Notes under the pieces: model-generated
What the model saw: the letters and a program-made list of their open reading frames with translations, nothing else
Databases searched by the model: none
What the model was told of the DNA's origin: nothing
Program-made: the position numbers and the translations under genes
In this document: positions 47,440 through 59,594 of the stretch, piece after piece
How the letters are laid out: every line of letters begins with the position of its first letter
Numbering within the stretch: the stretch's first letter is position 1
NCBI RefSeq assembly: GCF_024868665.1
Contig: NC_079894.1
Location: forward strand, 9,888,276 to 9,952,275
DNA: 64,000 nt
From: Triplophysa rosa
Lineage: Eukaryota; Chordata; Actinopteri; Cypriniformes; Nemacheilidae
Reading direction: 5' to 3'

Positions 47440-48137
47440 CCCAATGGACTAAATATGACTTTTTACTTTCTTTGATAATTTGGTAGGACATGTACACCCA
47501 GCGATGTGTGAGGAAAGCACATCAGAGACTCCTGCCACCCGAGCCATGAACTCTTCTCGCTGCTACCATCAGGCAGACGGTATCGCAGCATCAGGACCCG
47601 AACCAGCAGAACGCGAGACAGCTTCTTCTCACAGGCCATCAGACTGCTGAACTCCAGACAGCAAACGATGCTCACCCACCTACCCCCTCACGCTGGATTC
47701 CATCTACACACCGGCACACTGACTCTGACAGCGCTGTAGCATGTCACTGCATAGCTTCAAACACATGCAGCTCCATCTTCTCTTCTGCACTAACAACACA
47801 GCAAACACTAACAGTATACATCACTGGAAGTTATATATAAAGCTATACATACAGTACATCCATAATTCTCTTGACAATACCGTGTACTATGTGTATATTA
47901 TGGAAATGTGTGTACTGTATATTGTGTACAATTGTCTATTATTTATTGTATATTGTGTAAATGTATGTATATTGTGTAAAGTGTGTATATTGTTGTTTAT
48001 GTATATTGTACATTTTCCATATCTTGTTGCTTGTACTGCCATGGCCAAGAGTCTTGTACCTAGGAATTTCACCATCAGTACACTTGTGTACATGATGTGT
48101 GACAATAAAGAGATTTGATTTGATTTGATTTGATTTG
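47440..48137 (+). mobile_element. LINE 3' end nested in the LINE remnant
   Basis: Plus-strand fragment: CTGCTACCATCAGGCAGACG and the following bases encode an LLPSGRRYRSIRTRTSRTRD-like C-terminus, then CTTCTTCTCACAGGCCATCAG and GACTGCTGAACTCC. The 3' UTR runs to GTGACAATAAAG and a (GATTT)n tail at 48112-48137. The tail repeat and orientation mark a 5'-truncated retrotransposition into the minus-strand LINE. The left boundary is approximate. Confidence 0.8.
48112..48137 (+). repeat. (GATTT)n tail of the nested LINE
   Basis: Five copies of the pentamer directly after AATAAAGA, as in L2/CR1-type elements that end in short tandem repeats. Confidence 0.85.
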
Positions 48138-48890
48138 GTTTTGTTCAGTTGTGCTGGTCTGAAGTTTCAAAGCTAGCTGGCAGATGGGACTGGTTTTAGG
48201 TCTCAGCTCTTGGGTTTTAAGTGCTTCATATTGAAGTGTGTTAGGAGGACTTGAATAAGGTGTGTCCAGAATTTGAGAGAACGTTTTTGGATGTGTAGTA
48301 TCAGGGGTATCTGCCTAATTCAGCCCTGCATGCATTAGTTGGTGTTCTTCTCTGAACTCTTAAGATGTTTCTACAGAATTCAACATGCAGGGATTCTATG
48401 GGGTGTTTATCCCATTTGGAGTAATCTGTCAGACACTGTAGACCCCAAACCTCACAGCCATAAAGAGCTATGGGCATAATATCGCTATCAAAGATTTGAC
48501 ACCAGACTGGAAATGGAATATCTATTTGGGTGAATCTGCCTTTGATGGAGTAAAACGCTTGTCTAGCTTTCTCTTTCAGTGCATTCACTGCCAGACCAAA
48601 ACCTCCTGACACTCTGATTTTTAGGCCGAGATAATCGTAGTGTAAAGTGTATTTTCTTGTAGTGTTTCCACTCCGCTTTTTTTCATTCAACAAAACATGC
48701 AAAAAAATTCCTTTGTTTTTATGATGGACGTGCTGATTGACTAATGTCTGTACTTGTGTAGATGTGGTCGGTGGTGCGATGGTTAGAAATCCAATCTGAC
48801 TTTTACTGAAGACATTGTGTTTGGTAAGGAATGCTTGAATTCGAGTATTCAGGATACTACAGAAAGTCTTCCCCAGATTACTGTTCACAC

Positions 48891-49583
48891 AAATGATTGG
48901 TAGTGATTGGGGTCAAATTAATCTCCGCTTTTATATATTTGTAGTATGTTTACTACAAATACCAAAATTAAACTATGGTTGTAAAATCATTCTTAATTTT
49001 TGTAAGAGCTTAACAATGGACTTTTAATTATCCACTGAAATAATTTTATTTATTTATCTTGATGAAAAATCTTGACATTTTTTCTAGTCTTATTTATGTA
49101 TATCAGCATTTCTCATTAGGTTTGCAAAACACATTTTATTGAGATGGAAAATGACACTGAAATGTCAAAATATCTGAAATGCCAAAACATTCATAGACAT
49201 GCAGTATACATACATAAGGAGGGCATACCACTGATAAAATAAAATATTACCAAAGCAAATGTAGCCTATATATTACAAGTCATTCTTGAAAGCATTTAGT
49301 TTAATATATAAATATGGACCTGAACTCATAAACAAACACTAAAAGGCCAACAAAATGTATCCTTGAAATGATACTTCACACTGAGGGTTTTGAAAAGAAT
49401 TTACATCCTAAATTATACATACGTATCTAAGGAATATCCTTAAATTATTGTAATAAAATATATCCCTTTTCACAGAAAAAAATATATGTTCATATTCATT
49501 TCATATAAACTGGCTGCAAATGAAACATTTGTGGTGTCTTCAAAATACCAGTACAAATTAATATTGAACAGCTCTGACTGACA
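48891..49583 (-). other. csrnp1: csrnp1 3' UTR, probable
   Basis: AT-rich sequence downstream of the csrnp1 stop codon with no ORF. Minus-strand AATAAA-type hexamers occur around 49050-49060 and 49135; which is used cannot be told. Confidence 0.4.
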
Positions 49584-52500
49584 TTAAGAAATCCCTACTA
49601 GAGATTCCAGAAGACTTACACCTGAGTCCTCTATTTGAGGAGATCTGGGACAGCCGGGAAACTGAAGATGTGAGATGTAGTCCATATGTGTATTTACTCT
49701 AAAATGATTGTAACTTAAACTTGGACAACACTCATGAAAACTGTCGAAAAAGACCAGGTCAGAGTCCGAGGACAGACTGAGGTCCATGTAACAGTTATGA
49801 TCAGAAGATGGGGAAGGTGTATTAGGAATATCAAAGGGATCATTCACACATTCCAAAATGGCCTGATTAGCATTTTCATCCACATACTCTGATTGAGATG
49901 TACTGGTGTTGCTTTCCATATTATCTTTTGTGGACAGGCCCACCAGACTGTCAGCAGCTTCTGTGGACAGATCGTGGTTCAATGGCTGGTGCATATTTAT
50001 GCGCTCATACTCTTTGATGTATGGGCATCCATCCTCATCAGAATCATCAAAGCTGAGAATGTGAGCCAGCCCTTTGTCGCCCACATCCAGTGCGGCTCGC
50101 TCTGATGAAGGGCGTCCAGTGGCCTCAGAGTCCAGACTCACAGAAGAAGAGCAGGAGGTATCCATCATGTCCCTGCTGTTTTCCTCCTCAGAGCTCAGAT
50201 GGAAAACTGGACCCGGCGACAAGGAAGTGAAAGAAGAGGGGTTGTTTTCCATAGGAAATGTAAGGGGTGTGTTCCTCTCTCTTGTTGGGGGCTCAGTGAC
50301 GATTATCCTCTTCTCATCCAGCAGTCTTTTTTCCAGCTCTAGTTTCATGTGGGTGTGGATGTAGTGGCTCCTCACATGACTGGAGTTGAACTCAACTCGA
50401 CCCATGGGATTCCCACAGCCTTCCTTTGAACAGCCGCAGGGAAAGTTGCCACGGTCCATCTGTTAATGTTAAGAGGTGATATGTATCAACAAACAACCAA
50501 TACGCAATGCCATCATTCATAAATTATACAATTACAGCTGCAGTCTTCTGCTCTGATTTGTATTCCTTTTGAAAAAAAGATCCTATAGTCTGAGATCCTA
50601 TAGTTTCACAAAATGTGCTTTCATTCGCAGAATGTGCTTTCAATGTAAAAGTGAGCGATTTAAAAATGAACATTTCTCATACGTTTTTATAGCTAACAAT
50701 AATTTTCATATAAGCAATCAAACTTAGGATGATTATCAAGATCAACGTGACAATTTTTACATAAAGATGAATAGTATCTTTACTTGGCACTTGATGCCAG
50801 CCTGGCTGCAGGCGCATGTCTCCGGCTCACAGAAGCCCTTGCAGTGACAGCCGCAATCTTTCCGCCATTGCCGTAGTTCCTGCAGCTGCCTCTTTTCTTC
50901 CCGGTCGATTCGTACCATACCGGCAGATCTCAACAGTGCACGTCTGCGTTTGGAGGAGTAGGGACGAAGCGGTCCACCGTCTTTTGGCTTTGTGATGGTG
51001 AGATCAACATCCTCATCCGTGACATCGCTTACTGTCAAGCTGGCTGCTTCTGCCACAGTGAGAGTGCCACTGCTGATCAGCTACAGAAAAAAAACGTGAA
51101 GACTCTTTATCCAGCGTAAACAAAAATGATCAGTGTCCTTGATACTAATTGCTAAAAGCTGTGGATTATTATCATGGCTGAAGGGGTTGCAGGAACATCA
51201 TTCCCACCATGCCTATATTAAAAGCATATAGTTACATACAGTATTGTTTATATAACTCACTTTCTGTCTTATGGCTTCCAGCTGCTTCTCTTGATGCTGC
51301 TCGCGGATTCTCTCCATTCGCAAGCGCTGCTGCTCCACCGCATGTTCTGCCAGGGTGAACTGCTGGCAGGCAGTGTGCCGTCTGACCATGCTCAGCGTGC
51401 AGCCACCATGACTGGGCACACTGCTAAACCCTTGACACCGCTGGAAGAGAAACACTGTAACCAGGCCAAACTGAACACTGCCGTTAAACTGAGCATCTGT
51501 TGTCTTCTTCAGGATGGGTAAAACTGAAAGGAAAGAATGAAGATGTTAGTTATTTTCAAATACACTGATCATTGATTCAATGGCAATTTTACATATGCAG
51601 TGGTGAAGTTGCTTTCCATGTATTAATAGAAATTAATTGGATGAAAAGCTGGACATCAGATGTTCGAGGCAAAGCAGTCCTTTAATAAACAGTGTTCAAA
51701 CCTGCGAAATATTGCTCTTCATTCACTTTTTTATTTCTCAAAAGTATATCCTCATCTTTATAGAGTTGTACATTTTGGTCAAATTGAAATAATTATGTGT
51801 GCATTAGCTGTTACGGTTCATTTGTTCTGAAAGGTGGTCAATCAACCTTTTTGCCCAAAATAATCATGTTATGTAACTAAAATATTGATTCTTGGCATCA
51901 TGGTCTATCCACAAAGTAAAAACACATGATGATTCATGGCAGGTCTTAGCACAGAAACATAAATATAGAGCATGATGTCATAGTACTACAGTAAGAGCAA
52001 AGAACAACACAGAAAACAACACAAATAAACCTGATTATAGCTTGATGATACTTGTGTTTACATTGAGTTTGAAATTTATGGGTGTAAAATGACAACTGTG
52101 CACATTTAGAGGACCATTCTCTTTACAAACAATGATTGGACTGACTCCTTATTTTAATATACATAACATGTAACTATAAAACACTATAAAACTGTCAAAC
52201 AAAAGAGTAACAACCTTCTGTTGACCGTTTTCTCATCTTGTCAGTTGCACTGCACTTTAATGCTGTATCAGATAAAGAGCCCCTCCTTACAATGCATGTC
52301 TCTTATCTGGTGGTGCCAACAGCTGGTCTGCATGATTTTAAAAGATGCACAGCCAACTACACATGACTAATTCACATTGATCTAACCAATGCTAACAAAA
52401 ACCAACAAATGTATTTGCCGGATCAGTGTGAAACCCCTGTTGGCATTAGTTGACGTTGTGCTTATACCAGCTGGTCATTTTCAATTGGCTTAATATATCT

Positions 52501-52756
52501 ATTTATAATATTTAAATAAATTAAAATAAATATAATATCTAATAGTGTAGTGAACTAAAGCACTGAATTAGAGAACAAACTTACTTGGCAAGTGATGGCT
52601 TGAAGAGAAAGGGACAATGGGCTCAAAGTCCACGGTATCACTTTGGGGGCTTTCTTCATCAGAATCCCACTCGGAGTGTGATGAAGGTGAGGAGGAGGAG
52701 TAAACAGCATCCTCTTCGTATTTTCTCTTTAAACTCCCACTCTGCAATTCAGCCAT
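49584..52756 (-). CDS. csrnp1: Cysteine/serine-rich nuclear protein (CSRNP)
   Basis: Nuclear DNA-binding transcriptional regulator of the CSRNP (TAIP/AXUD1) family. Coding exons: 52756-52585, 51523-51261, 51080-50784, 50459-49584; phases fit, 535 residues. The start ATCACCATGG is an ideal context. Layout: Ser-rich acidic N-terminus with KRKYEED (about 11-40); family core with [20 protein letters not shown] (about 77-96); coiled basic stretch; [20 protein letters not shown] near 185; then the Cys cluster [18 protein letters not shown] continuing across the exon 3/4 junction into [20 protein letters not shown]; Ser/acidic C-terminal activation-like region. The position beside gorasp1 supports CSRNP1 rather than CSRNP2/3. 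Human CSRNP1 is somewhat longer (589), mainly in low-complexity regions. Confidence 0.93.
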
Positions 52757-52762
52757 GGTGAT

Positions 52763-55000
52763 CTGTCCAAACACAAACTAAGATTAGTTGGGTATTAATT
52801 ATTTGAAATGAGATATTGCAGCATTGCTGGTGGAAATCTGGCCTGGAATAGACAAGTCCTGGACACCTATTTTCTGTTGAGGCCAATACTGAAAATTCAC
52901 ATCTTTGCTCTCGGTGAAAGCCTGTTAAACAGGTCTAACTTCCCAGTTCCCACCAAGACAAAATTTACATAAACCACTGAATCATTAGAAGATCTGCTTT
53001 TGCAGTGAAACAACCCCTCACATAAATCATATTATACAGTGTACAAAAGTGAGCATGGTATGGTATGGCAGAAGCGAATCAATGGTTTCTTCTACCTCCC
53101 CTTTGAGTAATTAAGATTCCAGAGATGGTTCGAGTTCTTCAAGAACAAAATGTGAAAGACATTTGGCTCAGCCTAACATCCCAAATGGGCTAAACCAAAT
53201 GACGAAATCTATAACTTGATTCTTGTTTTTATTTCAGAATCACTTTTCACAGCACTTACTAAGCTTCATTTCAAAGCTCAAATAAGCACTCAGTTTGCAA
53301 ACAGGAACAAAAGTGAAAACACACATTTTGCATTACTACTGATGTCGTTCTGCTTGAGTGGGTGAGCGGTGGGAAAAAATGCAGGCTCACACATACAGAG
53401 AACTCTCTGTACCTCGAATGACAGAACAGCACAACCTCACACCACAGGATGGCGCAATCTGCATCACAGATCACCTGGTTCTTGTTCCAAGTGCATCTAG
53501 TCAGGCCCAACCCACACAAAGGTCTGGTGTGCCAAGAACGCTATGTGCCCTGTGCAGACTGCCTGTATCCTGGACAACGTGAACGCTCTCTCACCTCTTT
53601 TCACACAGGTCTGGCTTTCTTTGGATTGTGTTATGTAAACAGCCACACTGTAATTCCAGATCCCACAAACACTGTGCAAACTCTCACTATGTGAAAGGTT
53701 AGAGCAATCACAACTCTCTGCGAGGTAAATACCACTCAAAGTAACAGTGCACATAATTAAATAGCAGTGTTGTTTTTACATGCGAGCAAGATCAGAGATA
53801 GAGCATCTGTTTCACTTTAACTGTTGCATAGCAAATAATTGCACAACATATTCTCAAAAGAAATGCATATTCAACACATGTGCTTTACAGCTTCCTCTAA
53901 CTGTGGTAAGGTGATAAAGATCTCCTAAAAGCTAGACTCAACAGACAGTAGCTTTAAGAACATTCATGTTATCATATGCATTCGAATATTTGTTTATGTG
54001 GTTATAAGATTATATAACAATCAAATCAAGAGAACAAACAAAAGACACAACTTTCCATTAAAAGAGAACTTCTCGTTGTGTGACACAATGACATCTGCCC
54101 AGACGACAACTATCGAACAGCACATGATGTGAATGTATGAACGTTTTCTTTACTTGTAGACACAAGGAGGGGTTTGTGGATTGTGGGCAGGGAAACAGAC
54201 AGCTGCCAGGTGGCAAAAGTAGGTTATTACCCTGGCCTAACGCAGACAAAAACAAACTGATGTTTTTTTCACCTTTCTCTTACAGCAAACTTAGAGGACT
54301 ATTATAACTGCAAAATTGCTTTTAAAATAGTAGCCCCACCTCACTTTCTCGTAGCGTTTTGTATAAGCATCTTTACATTAGAACTGTTGACTGTACACGT
54401 GGGACACGTGCAGGTGCATTTAAATTTCTGTCAGCCAATCACCGCCCGTCATAAAACCCGTACTGTTACTATCAAATGTTAATATAACTCAAGTCAATTT
54501 CACTTAGTATTATTTATTTTCAAACATCACAGATACACAAACACATTACATGAATATTTCCAATTTATGTCAGTTCTAAAAATACACTTTATAAATTTAG
54601 CTTCGTTATGCTTGTATATGATAGCAGAGAAGCTGTTTAGACATCGTTACGTTTGTTTGTTTGTTTGTTTGTTTGTTTGTTGTTGTTTTGTTTGTTTGTT
54701 TGTTTGTTTGTTTGTTTGTTGTTGTTTTGTTTCTCACGCTTTAATCGTACTGAACTTCCGCAACTGAGTTTCACGCGAGCTTTATTTCGGGATCAGTATG
54801 GCCAAACAATGCGCGTGAACATACAGTACAGTAAGACCCACAATATCATTTCATCACTGAATCATATAACATATTCGTTTTATTGTAAACAACATGTACT
54901 GAGTGTGCCCTGTAGTCGTTTTCTAAAATACATTATGTGTTAAAGGGCTAACGTTACCGAGATGTTAAACGCTAATAAAGCGACCTGAATAAAGACTCAC
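52763..55000 (-). other. csrnp1: Putative csrnp1 first intron
   Basis: No coding exon recognised. It holds a (TTTG)n tract at 54651-54729. ORFs at 53271-53754 overlap on both strands and lack known domains. Confidence 0.4.
54651..54729 (+). repeat. (GTTT)n microsatellite with GTTGTTGTTTT interruptions
   Basis: Two blocks of GTTT repeats, each ended by TGTTGTTGTTTT, that is, a duplicated 30-45 bp higher-order unit. The Cys/Leu/Phe ORFs over it are artefacts. Confidence 0.92.
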
Positions 55001-55085
55001 CCGTATGTCATGAGCGGACGAGACAACCATATGATGCTTGAAAAGTTATCACGATATCACGCGCGTCCTCCTTCTTGATCCTCGA
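55001..55085 (-). other. csrnp1: Putative non-coding first exon of csrnp1
   Basis: The minus strand shows ACATACGG followed by the strong donor GTGAGTCTTT (55000 downward). The coding exon has an acceptor TTTGTGTTTGGACAG just 6 bp before its ATG (52762), so an upstream leader exon is expected. The segment is CpG-containing with GC-rich sequence upstream. The 5' boundary is a guess. Confidence 0.4.
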
Positions 55086-58000
55086 TAGGCTACTCATGAA
55101 GCTTTCGTTGCGATCAGCTGCTGTTTAGTTGCGTGTTCGTCAGTGGAAAACTCCCCCCACAGCTCCTGACGTAAACAGTAATATGAGGACAAAAAAGTCA
55201 CATACAGACAGAGCGAGTGAGTCATATTTATCAGGGTAACAAGCGACGGACGTGACGATAAACTGTAGTTGAACGCTCTGTTCCCGTAATGTGTGCTCTT
55301 TAGTGAAAAATGAACAACCCAACTTCTAACTTTGGTTGGTGTAGTACTAAACAAAGCCATAGAGCTCAAAGTACAGAGTCTTGTTGTTCATTCAGCAACG
55401 TTAAAATGTATATACTGTATATCATGAGTCAAGTCTTTTGTATGCTCACCATGAACAGTACAAAAACAATGATGTCATGTTTTGTGGTAAGCTCTGAATG
55501 AAATGTCATGGACAATGTGAGCTTATTTTGGGAACCAACAATCTGCAAAAGGCAAATAACAGTTTATTTATACATTACATTGCAATTTAATTCTGAATGG
55601 TTTTCTTCATATACATGGTTCACCATTCACAAGTATGTAGTGCATTACTAATACAGCATTGCTTTCTTTTTCATTAAGAAGTCTGTTCCACTTTGAGGAA
55701 GAAAATCAAGGCAGTGATAGGGGGTCAGCAAAAGGCAAGAAGGTTAAAAAAACACAAGACTGCTGTTCCAGCCACTCAGCCAATCACTAGAGAAACGCTC
55801 CCTGGATACCAAAGAGCCTCTCCATGGCAATGACACTGTGAAACATCCATCACAGGAGACTACTCAGGCATCATTGTTTCATAGCCAGATGGTAACATCA
55901 TTGTGCATCTCTCTCTCACACACACTGACTGTATCACCTCAATGATTTCCCATCTGTTTGGTAATGAAACCACAGGGCACATATCACCCCATTACCCCCA
56001 TCCCTTTAGCTAGTGGCAAGATAGACATACAATAAGACCACGGAGGTCTAGAGCGTTAAAACATGTCTACAATACACTGGGGAATAAGCTTAAAGCACCT
56101 CCATGATCGCCCCTTCAGATATTCAGACAATGTCCGCAAGTGTATTGTATGTTTAGTGAATGCAAGTGGACTGAAGTGTCTGCAAAACGTATTTTTAGTG
56201 CATACAATAGACATTGCACAACATAAGAAAAATCACTGAAAGCATGAACCATAAACTCATATGCAGAGTAAAAAGGATGGAGGGGCATTTTAAGGGTCTT
56301 AGAAAGACTGATGTAGCAAGGCACTTTCAAACCCTCTGAATTGGTCATCATCGTTATATACTGATTCACTTCATAACCATCTGTCACAAATTCTTTTTCT
56401 CTCTCTATTCAAACTGTGTCAACATATGTTGATATTCAGCACACAAGTGAACCTCTCCCCCTTCGCTGAAGCAATCAGGCTGTTGTGTAATATGAAGTTA
56501 ACCTACATTTCCCCCCTCGCTCTCAGGTTGCTGCCACTAGCACTTGTGGCCCACTTTTTGTCAAGAAATGGCCTACATTCAAGGAGATTCTGACAAACTT
56601 CACAAAGCTGTAGGCACAAAAACGGCTGGCCTAATTTATCAACCTTCACTGATTTCAGTCTCATCCGTTCTTCTGCTGCAGTGATGGGAGTGGACATTCT
56701 TTATAATGTATTGTTGTGTTTCTGTGTGTATCTTTTCGTGTAAGCTGCATGTGGCATAACATCTCTAAATCAAGATGTAATAGATATTTTTTGTTTATGA
56801 CTCGAGGCAAGAGTAGACTTTTAATCAAATCACTGATAAATACAGGTTGGATCTAGATGAAGATTCTAATGCAAAATGCAAATCCAAGATGCAAATCTAA
56901 TGCAGTGCCTTTGTGCTGGGGCATTCTAACAGCAACAGCTATGAACTTCTTCCGTTGATCCATAAATGTGCACCTGTTTATGAAAAGACAGACTGAAATC
57001 TTTTGCTTAAACTGAAGGTGAACAGTAGAAACACTGGGGTATAATGATGTCTTTTTACATAATTTAGGCGGTTGTATTATGTCAGTTTTACTGCAGAACA
57101 TTTTCTTTGGATCCAACTTTCACTGGAGAAAATGAAGTGATACTTTATTGATTTTCATTAAAAGAAACTATTTGATTTGTTTTGATCCTTCTCACACACC
57201 TCTACTTTGAAAAATCCCATCGTGCAGGATTCTCCTGGGGTCATCCTGGTTTTAGGTACTGTATAGCCATCCTGCCCTATACATTGATTAAATATAGTTT
57301 AATCACCTCCCTCACTTGATTCATTGTGGTTAATTCCAAATGTATACCCTATGTAAAGATAATTCAATTATTAAAGAAACATCACCCTATTTATTCAAAT
57401 GTAGCTTACAGTAGTCAAATTCTTAATTATTATAATTTAATCAGCAATTATTGTATTGCAATAGTGAGTCCTAAAAGCAGTACAAAAAATGTAAAACATC
57501 CAGCACTTTGAAACACCACTATTATTCACTATTAACCAAACCCCCACATCACTGACTACACAGAATGACAAATTAACACACTCTTCCTATGACGCTGCTT
57601 TGACGTCACCATGGGAACAGTGACCTGAAGCTTGAGAACACATCATCCAATAGGGCTGGATGAAAAAGCAGCATGTGCATGCGATTTTAAAAATGACTAA
57701 GCACCAGATGCAAAAAACATCTACATTTTTATAAAAAGAATGAGTCACATTACCAATGTCATGTTTCACAAGTGCCTGTTTGATTACAGATGCACTTAAT
57801 CATTACATTGGTAATACAGAAAATGGCCCACAGAGGAATAAGCTTAAGGGTCAGTGAGGCTCTGACAGGCCCCCTGACCTGAGAGGAAAAGTGAAAAAAG
57901 TGATATAATTAAAGTTTACTTTAAAAAAATGCTTTTAACTGTGGATTCATGAAAAACACAGACTGAGCATTCATTTATTTATTTAGTTGCAGTGTGGTTG

Positions 58001-59593
58001 TTGCTACTGTATTATGTTGTTGACAAATGGGTTGAGCAAAAATGATATAATTTTCATCTTTTGGGCGAAACATCTTTAAATATTGACACGTTTTATCAAG
58101 CTTTTTTCGAACCATTAACGTGTGCAATGTCACCAGTAGGTTATAGTTCACGTTTGCTTGAACGCAGACGATTTCACATTTATAGTCAAAAAAGCGCCAT
58201 CTTGTGGTGAATTAAAGAGGATGCACAGAAGAGTTGAATAAAATAAAACACATAAAACTATGTAATACTATTCCGATTATTTTATTTTGAAGTTCTCAGA
58301 GACTTGAGGTTTCGTGGGAAAAAACAAGCAATAGAATGAAAGCCAGTAAAAGACTAACCATGCGCATTAGGGCAGATTACTTTGCAATGCATCAAGGAAA
58401 CAGGCAGAAAAAAATGTCTAAGATGATGCCCAGAGCTGCTGCACGACAATATTGAGTGCTTGCTAGCCTGTACATTCCTCAAGTGTTTTGTCCGGATATC
58501 TAACAAACTATAATTTTATACCTTCTGAGAAATTTTCCTTAAATGCTTTACTGGGTTACAAGCACCATGATCAATTCGGCATATTATGCCGTTTTTTAAG
58601 AACATATTTGATCTTTAATTCAGCACTTGCCTAGGAGGACTAGGTGAGAAGTCTTTTCCGGAAACCTTCCGGTCTGGCTGTAAAGAACAGGACTTTGGCC
58701 AGTGTGACCAGAAGTGTCTTGTAGGTGATGCTCCAGTTCACACTGCACAGCGTAACAGAAGGAAATGAGGAAGACTGGCCAGATCGCTTAAGGTAACTCT
58801 GCAACAAAATATTTTGAGCCATTAATTCAAGCATGCATATTAAGGGTAAATATTCACATTTAGTAATGACTCATTAATCATGTGTGGTTTTTATGTGGAC
58901 TGGCTATGACATCCTTGACCTTTTATCTTAATTTCCAGTGTGCACATAATTATTATTTTCATTTTTATTTTTAAAGATGTCTACTTTTTGCTATTTGCAC
59001 ATATTTTGTGAAAATTACATGATACAGCAAAGCTTTCAATGTGTAATGTAAATGAGCAGAGGAATGATACATATTAACTGAGTCAGATGAGAAAAGGGCT
59101 GACAAGCAGAAGAATCATGTGGCCACAGTCATTGAAGTGCTGAAGTGTTAGCTGGACTGTCAATTATTTTCATTTAGTATTTTTTTTGTATATTACAAGA
59201 CTTCTTTATTTGTTTGTGGCCTTTTATTTACTAAAATGCTGTATGTACTAAAAATAACATGTTTGGCACTAATTGTCGATAAGAATTATCCTGTTGTAAT
59301 CAGAAGATTACAAGTGAGGGATTTATTGAACTTGAATTTAGTAAAGATTAACTTTTGAGTGTCTTTTGATCATGTGATTTGGTTTGATCTTTTAGCCTTT
59401 GCTTTTTATGAATATACTGTTTCTCCATTTTACAGTTTCTTGTTTTTTTTTGTGTTTAAAATTATGAGTCAGTGCAGCAAGAAATATTGCATATAGGCTA
59501 TATATTTTTATCATAGTCGTTTAAAATATTTATGCATGTTATAAAAAATCTGCTAAATCATTAAATGAATTGCTTATGTATTATGACCATTAG
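55086..59593. other. Intergenic, no gene seen
   Basis: Lies between the divergent csrnp1 and EPLIN/Xin-like genes and so probably contains both promoters. ORFs are short. GCGCCATCTTGTGGTGAATT at 58194 resembles a short repeat end also seen near 38378. No recognisable exon, RNA gene or conserved domain. Confidence 0.45.
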
Positions 59594-59594
59594 G

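Larger units (their letters stand above)
46845..48890 (-). mobile_element. LINE remnant, 5'-truncated and internally deleted
   Basis: On the minus strand the 48888-48301 ORF carries a reverse-transcriptase-like start (SNLGKTFCSILNTRI, VFSKSQIGF) and a later RT/connection part (YLGLKI, AVNALKEKARQAFYSIK, ALYGCEVWG, ESLHVEFCRNILRVQRRTP). The palm with the YADD motif is deleted between them. After an inserted element, the 3' end of the ORF resumes at about 47400-47030 (TKYRLSDHSLAIERGRHRQT, HCDTGEVKTETHFLLHCD, a Cys/His motif). It ends with ATGCCAATAAAGTACCTTGA and an AATTGAAATTGA tail near 46850. Dead non-LTR element. Confidence 0.88.

Noticed and set aside
48301..48888. 195-codon ORF as a host gene
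   Set aside because: It is an internally deleted LINE reverse-transcriptase fragment missing the catalytic palm.
54567..54943. Cys/Phe/Leu-rich ORFs
   Set aside because: Translations of the GTTT microsatellite.
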